Source of the DNA: JAPLYB01 sp964500015
GTDB lineage: Archaea; Nanobdellota; Nanobdellia; Pacearchaeales; UBA284
Reading direction: 5' to 3'
DNA length: 6,078 nt
NCBI GenBank assembly: GCA_964500015.1
Contig: CAZCMN010000042.1
Location: 1 to 6,078 of the forward strand
Shown: positions 1-4,840 of the stretch, one piece after another
Position numbering within the stretch: the first letter of the stretch is position 1
How the letters are laid out: every line of letters starts with the position of its first letter
Notes under the pieces: model-generated
Seen by the model: the letters and a program-made list of their open reading frames with translations, nothing else
Databases searched by the model: none
What the model was told of the DNA's origin: nothing
Made by a program: the position numbers and the translations under genes

Positions 1-52
1 CAGAAAGAGCATCACTTAGGAAACTCCACACTTTAGTGTGGAGAGGACGTCA
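1..52 (+). mobile_element. Putative right end of an IS200/IS605-family element
   Basis: The first ~52 bases look foreign to the toxin gene they interrupt. They hold a perfect 8-bp hairpin (24-43) followed by a short tail ending GACGTCA, the layout of the subterminal hairpin and cleavage site at the right end of IS200/IS605 elements. On the plus strand, frame 1 is open from base 1 to a TAG at 34-36 and reads QKEHHLGNSTL. That could be the extreme C-terminus of a TnpB-type protein, since tnpB genes often stop inside or beside the right-end hairpin. Eleven residues cannot prove this. The boundary near base 52 is inferred from where the toxin homology appears to stop. The rest of the element would lie left of the window. 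Confidence 0.5.
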
Positions 53-249
53 TCATTATAACTTTGGAGATAATGTTTTGGCCACAACTTTACTGGAATT
101 CTAATCCCCCAATTTGGGTTTTCTTTTAAATCATCAATTGCTCGGCAAATAAATCCATAGAGTTTTTTATCTTCAAATTTTCCTTCTTTTAAGAATTCAA
201 ATTCTCTTTTAACTTTTTCAGAAATGAATGCAACAAAAATTTCTTTCAT
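16..249 (-). pseudogene. RelE/ParE-type toxin, C-terminally truncated by an insertion
   Basis: The 77-codon frame starts at 249 (ATG). Its first ~65 residues resemble an archaeal RelE/ParE-superfamily toxin: a basic N-terminal helix region, FEDKKLYGFICRAIDDL (residues 25-41), then the ENP-x-x-GI-x-IP-x-KLWPKHY segment (43-60) leading into the beta-sheet. Family members usually run to about 100-110 residues and continue with strands carrying W-R-L-I-Y and catalytic-surface residues. All of these are missing. The last ~12 residues (DDVLSTLKCGVS) are encoded by the hairpin sequence and read as junk. The family normally consists of ribosome-dependent mRNA endonucleases or gyrase poisons; this copy is probably inactive. 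Its ATG overlaps the upstream gene's TGA by four bases (ATGA), as in toxin-antitoxin operons. Family assignment is from remembered sequence patterns. Confidence 0.6.
24..43. repeat. Perfect inverted repeat / hairpin
   Basis: CTCCACAC (24-31) and GTGTGGAG (36-43) form an uninterrupted 8-bp stem around the loop TTTA. It is much more GC-rich than its surroundings. It is interpreted as the right-end recognition hairpin of an IS200/IS605 transposon. A transcription terminator is less likely because no T-run follows on either strand. Confidence 0.75.
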
Positions 250-512
250 TTTATTATGAGATTTCTTGCAATCAAATCTCTTATTCTTTCAGGATTCCAT
301 GTCCAAAAGATACAGCCATCTTTGTCTATCATTATTTTGCCAGAATTAACAAGGTAGTCAATAATAACTAAATAAGTTTGATACATCATTTTTCTAGGAA
401 GTTTTTTCCATAATTGGTATTTTCCATATTGTTGGCTATATTTTTGAATGGTTTTTTCAACCATTAAAACTGTTCCAAGTGTTGGGCTATGTAATCTTAA
501 TTTTGATTTCAT
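246..512 (-). CDS. Small winged-helix-like protein, candidate antitoxin
   Basis: An 88-residue basic protein with no catalytic motif that I recognise. The pattern suggests a winged helix: helix LGTVLMVEKTIQKY (12-25), a short helix with QLWKKLP (33-39), a longer helix MYQTYLVIIDYLVNSG (43-58), then the hairpin KIMIDKDGCIFWTW (59-72) as the wing. It sits directly before the RelE-like toxin remnant and shares an ATGA with it, the usual antitoxin-first order. A DNA-binding antitoxin that represses its own promoter is therefore the leading idea. This is inference from size, fold pattern and position. It could instead be an unrelated conserved archaeal regulator. The ATG at 512 lies just after a very AT-rich promoter-like tract (517-549). 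The gene itself looks intact even though its partner is broken. Confidence 0.6.
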   Translation of the reverse strand: MKSKLRLHSPTLGTVLMVEKTIQKYSQQYGKYQLWKKLPRKMMYQTYLVIIDYLVNSGKIMIDKDGCIFWTWNPERIRDLIARNLIIK

Positions 513-516
513 TTTC

Positions 517-549
517 TTATATAAAGTTATATATTATATATAGATATAT
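517..549 (-). promoter_or_regulatory. AT-only tract, likely TATA region for the toxin-antitoxin pair
   Basis: The tract is almost pure A/T with repeated TATATA steps (527-549) and sits 5-37 nt upstream of the minus-strand ATG at 512. An archaeal TATA box near 535-540 would give a leaderless transcript. The exact box cannot be fixed because many registers fit. Confidence 0.4.
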
Positions 550-580
550 ACTATTTAAATTTTTCGATTAAGTATTAAGT

Positions 581-589
581 TTTTTAAAT
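581..589 (+). promoter_or_regulatory. TATA-like box for the GNAT-MFS-GNAT operon
   Basis: TTTTTAAAT lies 20-29 nt before the ATG at 610. That spacing would place the transcription start at or next to the start codon. No Shine-Dalgarno sequence is present (CTCTTTTTC precedes the ATG), which fits a leaderless mRNA. Confidence 0.45.
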
Positions 590-609
590 CTAGTATTCTT
601 CTCTTTTTC

Positions 610-1074
610 ATGAAAAAAGAGGATAAGATTAATTTTCTAGTTAGGAAAGCAAAGCTTTCTGATGTTAATCAGATTTATCATCTTGGCTCGAAAATTGAAG
701 AATTAGAATTTTTATCTGAGTTTACTTTTCATGAAAAATATGAATTAAGGGAATTTTTATCTCATCCGAAAGAGAATATCCTCTTATTAGCAGTAGTTAA
801 AAAAGGGATTGTCGGGTTTATTTATGCTAAAATTCTCGCTAGAAGCAATGGTGGATGGTGTATGCTGGATAATATTGCGGTTTTGAAAAAATATAGGGGC
901 CAAGGCATCGGTTCATCTTTATTAAAAGAACTTTATAAAGAATTAAAAAGAATAAAAATAAATTATGTTCAGATTTTAGAAGAGATTCATCATAAAAAAA
1001 CAAGAGCTTTTTGGAAGAGCAAGGGATTTAAAGAAAAAAAAGTCTTTATTTGGGCAGAGGAGATAATAAAATGA
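610..1074 (+). CDS. GNAT-family N-acetyltransferase
   Basis: A 154-residue single-domain GNAT acetyltransferase, the usual length for the family. Visible features are the N-terminal strand FLVRKAKLSDVNQIYHL (9-25), the beta-strand ILLLAVVKKGIVGFIYAKI (57-75), the acetyl-CoA-binding motif A at 89-105 with the Q/R-x-x-G-x-G core R96-G-Q-G-I-G101, and the C-terminal TRAFWKSKGFK (131-141), typical of the last helix and strand. It is expected to transfer an acetyl group from acetyl-CoA to an amine on a small molecule or protein N-terminus; the sequence does not reveal the substrate. It is the first gene of a three-gene operon. Its TGA overlaps the next gene's ATG by four bases. The ATG at 610 is favoured by the TATA-like box 20-29 nt upstream. 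Confidence 0.88.
   Translation: MKKEDKINFLVRKAKLSDVNQIYHLGSKIEELEFLSEFTFHEKYELREFLSHPKENILLLAVVKKGIVGFIYAKILARSNGGWCMLDNIAVLKKYRGQGIGSSLLKELYKELKRIKINYVQILEEIHHKKTRAFWKSKGFKEKKVFIWAEEIIK
1058..1064 (+). promoter_or_regulatory. Ribosome binding site for the half-MFS gene
   Basis: AGGAGAT lies six bases before the ATG at 1071, inside the 3' end of the preceding gene. It decides the start: the frame is open back to a TTG at 1050, but that codon lies upstream of this site and would not be served by it. Confidence 0.6.
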
Positions 1075-1667
1075 GGGTAAGGATAATTGATAAGTTTAAT
1101 TTAGATTCCAGGGCAAAGATTTTACTTTATGTTAGTTTAATTGCTAGTTTTGCAATAGGCCTCTTAGGCCCTATTTATGCTATTTTTGTTGAAGAGATTG
1201 GTGGCAGCATATTAGATGCAGGAATTGCATATGCTATTTTCAGTATTTTTACGGGAATATTGATTATTTCTTTTGGTTCAACTAAATTTTTCGCGAGAAA
1301 TACCCGAAAGATTGTAGTCCTTGGATATTTTATCCTTGCCCTGGGTAATCTCGGGTATTTATTGGTTAAAAGCCCAATTCATTTATTTATTGTTCAAGTA
1401 GTTTTGGGAATTGCAGTGGGTATACTTGAACCAGCCTGGGATAGTATTTATGCTGCAAGACTTAGTGAAAAACAGGAGTGTAAGAGATGGTCTTTATGGA
1501 GCGGAAGCACATATTTTCTTGTAGGCATAGCAGCTATTTTCGGAGGTTTTCTTGCTTCTACATTCTCCTTCAAAATTTTGTTTTTAATCATGGGAGCTTT
1601 AAGCGTAATCTCTGCAATAATTTCTCTTGCAATTTTAAAGGAAAAATACAATAAACCAAAAAAATGA
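1071..1667 (+). CDS. Six-helix half-size MFS transporter
   Basis: A 198-residue hydrophobic protein with about six membrane segments: roughly residues 17-40, 47-68, 80-98, 102-123, 144-165 and 167-189. That equals one half of a standard 12-helix major facilitator. The loop between helices 2 and 3 (GSTKFFARNTRKIVVLGYF, 69-87) sits where MFS motif A occurs, with the basic RK retained but the usual Asp absent. The helix 4 to loop segment GILEPAWDSIYAARLSE (117-133) resembles the conserved P-x-W-x-x-I-x-x-R region of half-size MFS proteins of CPR bacteria and DPANN archaea. It begins and ends cleanly between two GNAT genes with ATGA overlaps, so it is probably a complete small gene, not a fragment. 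It may work as a homodimer. Substrate and direction are unknown. Start chosen at ATG 1071 for the AGGAGAT ribosome site. Confidence 0.75.
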   Translation: MRVRIIDKFNLDSRAKILLYVSLIASFAIGLLGPIYAIFVEEIGGSILDAGIAYAIFSIFTGILIISFGSTKFFARNTRKIVVLGYFILALGNLGYLLVKSPIHLFIVQVVLGIAVGILEPAWDSIYAARLSEKQECKRWSLWSGSTYFLVGIAAIFGGFLASTFSFKILFLIMGALSVISAIISLAILKEKYNKPKK

Positions 1668-2143
1668 GTAAAATAGAAATTAGGGGATTGAAAAAAGAAG
1701 AAATTCCTAAATTAATTATTTTGATGAAAGATATTATTCCAAATATAGAATATTATCCTAAAAAGAATCTTAATGTTTTCTTGAAAAGTTATTCTAAAAA
1801 GCATTTAATTGATTTATATGAACATGAACATTCAATTTTTTTAGTTGTAGAGCAAGACGAGCATTTTTTAGGGTTTTTATTTGGATGGAATGAATATGGT
1901 GTTTTTTGGATTGATTGGTTGGGAGTAGAAGAACATAAGAGAAGAAATCATATTGCAACTATCCTAGTCAAAGAATGTGAGAGAAGAGCAAAAAGAATAA
2001 AATGCCATAAGATGTTTTTAGATACTTCCTGCATCAATATCCCGGCAATACATCTTTACAAGAAATGTGGCTATAAAATAGAAGCTAAGTTAAAAAATCA
2101 TTGGCTTAACTGGAATTATGACTTGATTGGAAAATTCTTATAG
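1664..2143 (+). CDS. GNAT-family N-acetyltransferase with altered motif A
   Basis: A 159-residue GNAT protein and third gene of the operon, joined to the transporter by an ATGA overlap. No ribosome site is visible, so translational coupling is likely. The fold pattern is clear: IEIRGLKKEEIPKLIILMK (4-22), strands SIFLVVEQDEHFLGFLFGW (57-75) and FWIDWLGVEE (81-90), then motif A as R93-R-N-H-I-A98, and the motif B region NIPAIHLYKKCGYK (125-138) with the Tyr (Y132) that often acts as general acid. In motif A the first conserved Gly is replaced by His96, which is unusual because that Gly contacts the CoA pyrophosphate. The enzyme may still bind acetyl-CoA. It shares only the fold with the first GNAT gene, so the two probably differ in substrate. 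A T-rich terminator-like tract follows. Confidence 0.85.
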   Translation: MSKIEIRGLKKEEIPKLIILMKDIIPNIEYYPKKNLNVFLKSYSKKHLIDLYEHEHSIFLVVEQDEHFLGFLFGWNEYGVFWIDWLGVEEHKRRNHIATILVKECERRAKRIKCHKMFLDTSCINIPAIHLYKKCGYKIEAKLKNHWLNWNYDLIGKFL

Positions 2144-2166
2144 TTTTAATCTCTGTAAGTGTAAAA

Positions 2167-2192
2167 TTTTTATTTTTATAAACTTCTTTTTT
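2167..2192 (+). terminator. T-rich archaeal-type terminator tract
   Basis: Three T-runs (2167-2171, 2173-2177 and 2187-2192) follow the end of the GNAT-MFS-GNAT operon by 24-49 nt, with no hairpin needed. Archaeal RNA polymerase terminates on such oligo-T runs. In this AT-rich sequence such runs are not rare, so confidence is moderate. Confidence 0.4.
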
Positions 2193-2280
2193 GTTGAAAA
2201 CTAATGGAAAATCAATTGCTCTATAAATTATACATTAATAACTTACAAATCAAGCAAAGTGCGAAGTTTAAATAAAAAGA

Positions 2281-2288
2281 TTTAAATA
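2281..2288 (+). promoter_or_regulatory. TATA-like box for the unknown 185-residue gene
   Basis: TTTAAATA, preceded by an A/G-rich stretch (AAAAAGA, 2274-2280) that resembles a BRE, lies 22-29 nt before the ATG at 2310. The spacing predicts a leaderless transcript. Confidence 0.5.
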
Positions 2289-2309
2289 CTACTTCTTAGT
2301 GACATTTAT

Positions 2310-2867
2310 ATGTCAGAAGGATTATTAGTTCCAACCCTTGAAAAAGCGTTAGTCCCGGTCCTACTTGAAAAGATAGAGAGGGGGTTTGGAGGTTGGCGAG
2401 AATTAAGCAGGAAATTAAAACCCTATTTTTCTGAAGAGGTTTTAAGTCTTGCTGGAGAAAATTTAGCTAGTGCTAGATCTCTTGTAATCCCAGAAAAGAT
2501 GGCTCTAAATTTTGATGTCTTAGGTTATGGTGGGATCAGATTGTTAAGAGTAAAAGAAGGAATTAATGCATCTTATGGGGGTAGTTATCAAGAACTAACC
2601 GCGATGCAAGTTGGAGAAGAGTTTGTTGTTGGAAGAAAAAAGAGAGAGTTATGGGGTCTAGTTATGACTCGTGATGCAAGACCCATATTCCAAAAATTGA
2701 TTAATTCTTCTCCACAAGGAATTGATTATGTTTCTGGTGTTCATCTCTATGCAAAAAGAAGGGATGGTGGTGACTTAGAACTCGTTAGACTAGGAAGAAA
2801 TCAGGTTTTACTAGCTTTTTGTCATGATGAAAATAGAAATAATCCTTATCACACCTTTAAATTATAA
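2310..2867 (+). CDS. Unrecognised 185-residue protein
   Basis: I do not recognise a family. The protein is soluble-looking, with no signal peptide or membrane segment. Residues 1-60 appear helical (LEKALVPVLLEKIERGF, GGWRELSRKLKPYFSEEVL). The rest alternates short strands and turns, including FDVLGYGGIRLLRVKEG (68-84), MQVGEEFVVGRKKRELWGLVMTRDARPIF (99-127) and LELVRLGRNQVLLAFCHDENRN (156-177), so an alpha-helical N-domain plus a beta-rich C-domain is likely. The coding status is supported by a well-placed TATA box, a long open frame and coherent hydrophobic patterning. Its base composition seems richer in G (GGG, GGT, GTT codons) than the lysine-rich neighbours. Its 3' end overlaps the convergent dus gene by 19 bp. 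No function can be assigned. Confidence 0.7.
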   Translation: MSEGLLVPTLEKALVPVLLEKIERGFGGWRELSRKLKPYFSEEVLSLAGENLASARSLVIPEKMALNFDVLGYGGIRLLRVKEGINASYGGSYQELTAMQVGEEFVVGRKKRELWGLVMTRDARPIFQKLINSSPQGIDYVSGVHLYAKRRDGGDLELVRLGRNQVLLAFCHDENRNNPYHTFKL

Positions 2868-3733
2868 CTTTTTTGAATATCTTCAATAATTTTTGCTTTA
2901 ATCAACTTTTCTCTTAATTTTTTTGCTCCAGTCATACCTTTTGTAAAACAAATTGCTTGCATCTTGATTTGTTCAAAACAAAGATTATATTTGAGAGCTA
3001 ATTTTAGATAATGGGCAAAAGAAAAATCTCGGTAAGTTGTATTATCAGGGTTCTTTTTTAGAGTATTGTTGTTTTTTAAGTTTAGTCTAAAGAAAATATT
3101 CGGATTTCCAATAGCTTCTCTTGCAATCATAAGAAAGTCAAAGGTTTTTAGAAGTTCTTTAGCATTTTTCTCGTTTACATTGCCCGAATAAATTATTGGC
3201 ACGCTCGTTTCTTTTTTTATTCTTTTAGCAAGTTCTATATCTGGCCTTCCAGAATAGCCTTGTGCTTGAGTTCGTGGATGAATTGAGATAGCATCACAGT
3301 ATTTTTCAGCTATCTTAATAATTTTTTCTGTTTGATTTGATATCCTTATCTTGATTGTTAAGGGTTTTTTTGTTGCCTGTCTCATCTCTTTCAGAATTTT
3401 TTCAATTAACTCAAGATTTTGATTCATAAAATAACCAAAACCATGTTTTTTAGCTGTTTTAGCAGGACATCCAAGATTAAAATCCCATAATGATACTTGA
3501 GAGTCATATTTTTTTATAAATTCTGAAATTCCTTTTTCATTTATTGAGAAAAGCTGAATAGCTGGCTTATCTTTTAAATTAAAAGATTGTTTTGTTAAGG
3601 GATTTATCATTCCAGTAAATACAAGAGATGCACCAGCTTTTTTACAGAGAATTCTGAAAGCAATGTCATTGATTGCTTCCATTGGAGCTAAAAAATAGGG
3701 ATTTTTCAGTTTGAGATTCTTAATTTTGTACAT
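2849..3733 (-). CDS. dus: tRNA-dihydrouridine synthase (Dus family)
   Basis: A 294-residue FMN-dependent enzyme that reduces specific uridines in tRNA, usually in the D-loop, to dihydrouridine using NAD(P)H. Family marks in order: N-terminal FLAPMEAINDIAFRILCKKAGA (14-35) of the TIM barrel; DFNLGCPAKTAKKHGFGYFMN (84-104) with the catalytic Cys89; IKIRI (127-131) with FMN-binding Lys128; IHPRTQAQGYSG (151-162) with His152 and Arg154; IYSGNV (181-186); and MIAREAIGNPNIF (202-214), phosphate-binding. The C-terminal helical tRNA-binding domain is present (FTKGMTGAKKLREKL, residues 264-278). Length is near the family norm. The gene is divergent from the Trm5-like gene. The ATG at 3733 is the only sensible start, since the next Met (18) lies inside the APM motif. 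Which uridine is modified cannot be told. Confidence 0.93.
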   Translation of the reverse strand: MYKIKNLKLKNPYFLAPMEAINDIAFRILCKKAGASLVFTGMINPLTKQSFNLKDKPAIQLFSINEKGISEFIKKYDSQVSLWDFNLGCPAKTAKKHGFGYFMNQNLELIEKILKEMRQATKKPLTIKIRISNQTEKIIKIAEKYCDAISIHPRTQAQGYSGRPDIELAKRIKKETSVPIIYSGNVNEKNAKELLKTFDFLMIAREAIGNPNIFFRLNLKNNNTLKKNPDNTTYRDFSFAHYLKLALKYNLCFEQIKMQAICFTKGMTGAKKLREKLIKAKIIEDIQKSYNLKV

Positions 3734-3822
3734 TTTTTATATAGAGATTATTGTGATAAGTTTAGTTTCTTATGATCTTTTGAGCACTGACTTTTGTGTA
3801 TCTTAAGGTTTAACTATTTCAT

Positions 3823-3857
3823 GCAAGATTCTGCAATAGCAGACAATGTCATCTTGC
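3823..3857. repeat. Structured intergenic repeat, copy A
   Basis: A 35-base element between the divergent dus and trm5 genes. GCAAGAT (3823-3829) pairs perfectly with ATCTTGC (3851-3857). Inside are the hairpin CTGC/GCAG (3831-3834 with 3839-3842, loop AATA) and a small GAC/GTC stem (3842-3844 with 3848-3850), which shares one G with the first. A near-identical copy lies at 5451-5486. The differences preserve pairing, pointing to a structured RNA or a REP-like palindromic element. The functional strand is undetermined. On the minus strand it could lie in a long dus leader driven from the TATA-like site at 3887-3895. Confidence 0.65.
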
Positions 3858-3886
3858 TAGCTTTACAATAAGATACTCCTCATCTA

Positions 3887-3895
3887 TTTATAAAT
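3887..3895. promoter_or_regulatory. Palindromic TATA-like box between dus and trm5
   Basis: TTTATAAAT is a strong archaeal TATA match and nearly symmetric, so it could work either way. Rightward it would start a transcript near 3917, about 20 nt before trm5. Leftward it would start near 3865, just before structured copy A, and continue into dus with a leader of about 130 nt. No better-placed box is seen for dus; the TATATAAAA at 3737-3745 is only 3 nt from its ATG. Confidence 0.4.
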
Positions 3896-3906
3896 TGTTA
3901 AGAAAT

Positions 3907-3915
3907 GTTTTTAAG
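3907..3915 (+). promoter_or_regulatory. TATA-like box for the trm5-like gene
   Basis: GTTTTTAAG lies 21-30 nt before the ATG at 3937, the spacing expected for a leaderless transcript. No Shine-Dalgarno sequence is seen. It is a weaker TATA match than the box at 3887. Confidence 0.4.
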
Positions 3916-3936
3916 TTCTTTTAATCTAACTAATTT

Positions 3937-4797
3937 ATGGAAAAGAAGAGGTTAGGTTTAAAAGAAGCTTTAGGAAAAGATCCTAGGTTTAATTGTGAAG
4001 AATTGAAATTTTTGCCTAGATCTTTTGATGTTTTAGGAAAAATAGCTTTAATTCAAATTCCTACAGAATTAAAAGGCAAAGAAAAAATTATTGGAGAAAA
4101 ACTTATTGAATTAAATAAAAATGTTAAAACTGTTTATTCTAAAGGCAAGTTTTATGGAAGATTAAGAAAACAAAAAATAGAATTAATTGCTGGAAAGAAG
4201 ATTGAGGAAACGATATATAAAGAAAGTGGTTGTTTGATGAAATTGAATGTTAAGACATGTTATTTTTCTCCAAGACTTTCTACTGATAGACTAGAGATTG
4301 CTAGCAAGGTTAGAAAAAAAGAAGAGGTTTTAGTTATGTTTTCGGGAGTTGCTCCTTATGGTCTAGTTATAGCGAGACATGCTAAATGCAAGAAAGTAGT
4401 TTGTGTTGAACTTAATCGAGAATGTACAAAATATGCTAAAGAAAACATAAAATTGAATAAATTGTATAATTGCGAAGTTGTTCAGGGAGATGTAAAAAAG
4501 TTTTCTTTAGACATGAAAAAGAAAAAAATTACATTTGATAGGATTATTATGGCAAGGCCACAGCTTAAAGAGACTTTTTTAAAAGAAGCGTTTATGGTTT
4601 CTAAAAAAGGGACTGTGATACATTTTCAGGATTTTATAAATCAGAAAGAAATAGAAAAAGGAAAAAACATCCCCAAAAAAAGAGTTTTAGATGCTGCAAA
4701 GAAAGCTGGAAAGAAAATTAAAATTCGGGGTTTTAAGATTTTGAGAGAGCTTGCTCCTTACAAGTATCATGTGAGAATTGATTTTAAGGTGCTATAA
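3937..4797 (+). CDS. Trm5/TYW2-family tRNA methyltransferase (likely tRNA guanine-37 N1)
   Basis: A 286-residue class I SAM-dependent enzyme of the Met-10+/Trm5 family, which methylates G37 next to the anticodon to prevent frameshifting. Visible parts: PRSFDVLGKIALIQIP (27-42), opening the D2 linker domain; VKTVYSKGKFYGRLRKQKIELIAG (63-86); the family signature CYFSPRLSTDRLEIASKV (108-125); SAM motif I VLVMFSGVAPYGLVIA (131-146); the acidic end of strand 2, VCVELN (155-160), with Glu158; NIKLNKL (170-176); QGDV (183-186); and FDRIIMARP (200-208) at the substrate site. Only ~26 residues precede D2, so the N-terminal tRNA-elbow-binding D1 domain of Trm5b is absent. Motif I has Val133 where Trm5 usually has Asp (DMFAGVGPF). 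ARP replaces the usual NLP. A related activity (TYW2-like or other guanine-37 chemistry) is thus possible. Confidence 0.82.
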   Translation: MEKKRLGLKEALGKDPRFNCEELKFLPRSFDVLGKIALIQIPTELKGKEKIIGEKLIELNKNVKTVYSKGKFYGRLRKQKIELIAGKKIEETIYKESGCLMKLNVKTCYFSPRLSTDRLEIASKVRKKEEVLVMFSGVAPYGLVIARHAKCKKVVCVELNRECTKYAKENIKLNKLYNCEVVQGDVKKFSLDMKKKKITFDRIIMARPQLKETFLKEAFMVSKKGTVIHFQDFINQKEIEKGKNIPKKRVLDAAKKAGKKIKIRGFKILRELAPYKYHVRIDFKVL

Positions 4798-4811
4798 TCT
4801 CTTTGTATATC

Positions 4812-4820
4812 TTTTTAAAT
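4812..4820 (+). promoter_or_regulatory. TATA-like box for the signal peptidase gene
   Basis: TTTTTAAAT lies 20-29 nt before the ATG at 4841 and begins 14 nt after the trm5-like stop. It is identical to the box before the GNAT operon (581-589) and has the same spacing, supporting a leaderless start. Confidence 0.5.
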
Positions 4821-4840
4821 GAAGAAATCTAAATTAAAAT

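Noticed and set aside
24..43. Hairpin as an intrinsic terminator of the toxin operon
   Set aside because: No T-run follows on either strand and it lies inside the open frame of an abnormally short toxin; a transposon end explains it better.
1050..1070. TTG start giving seven extra residues to the half-MFS protein
   Set aside because: It lies upstream of the AGGAGAT site and inside the preceding gene; the ATG at 1071 has the right spacing and an ATGA junction.
1448..1651. Minus-strand frame of 67 codons inside the MFS gene
   Set aside because: It mirrors a well-supported membrane protein and has no promoter, ribosome site or recognisable motif.
3823..3870. Copy A as an H/ACA guide RNA with the ACA at 3865-3867
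   Set aside because: The ACA is seven bases from the stem and absent at the same place in copy B; no pseudouridylation pocket is evident.
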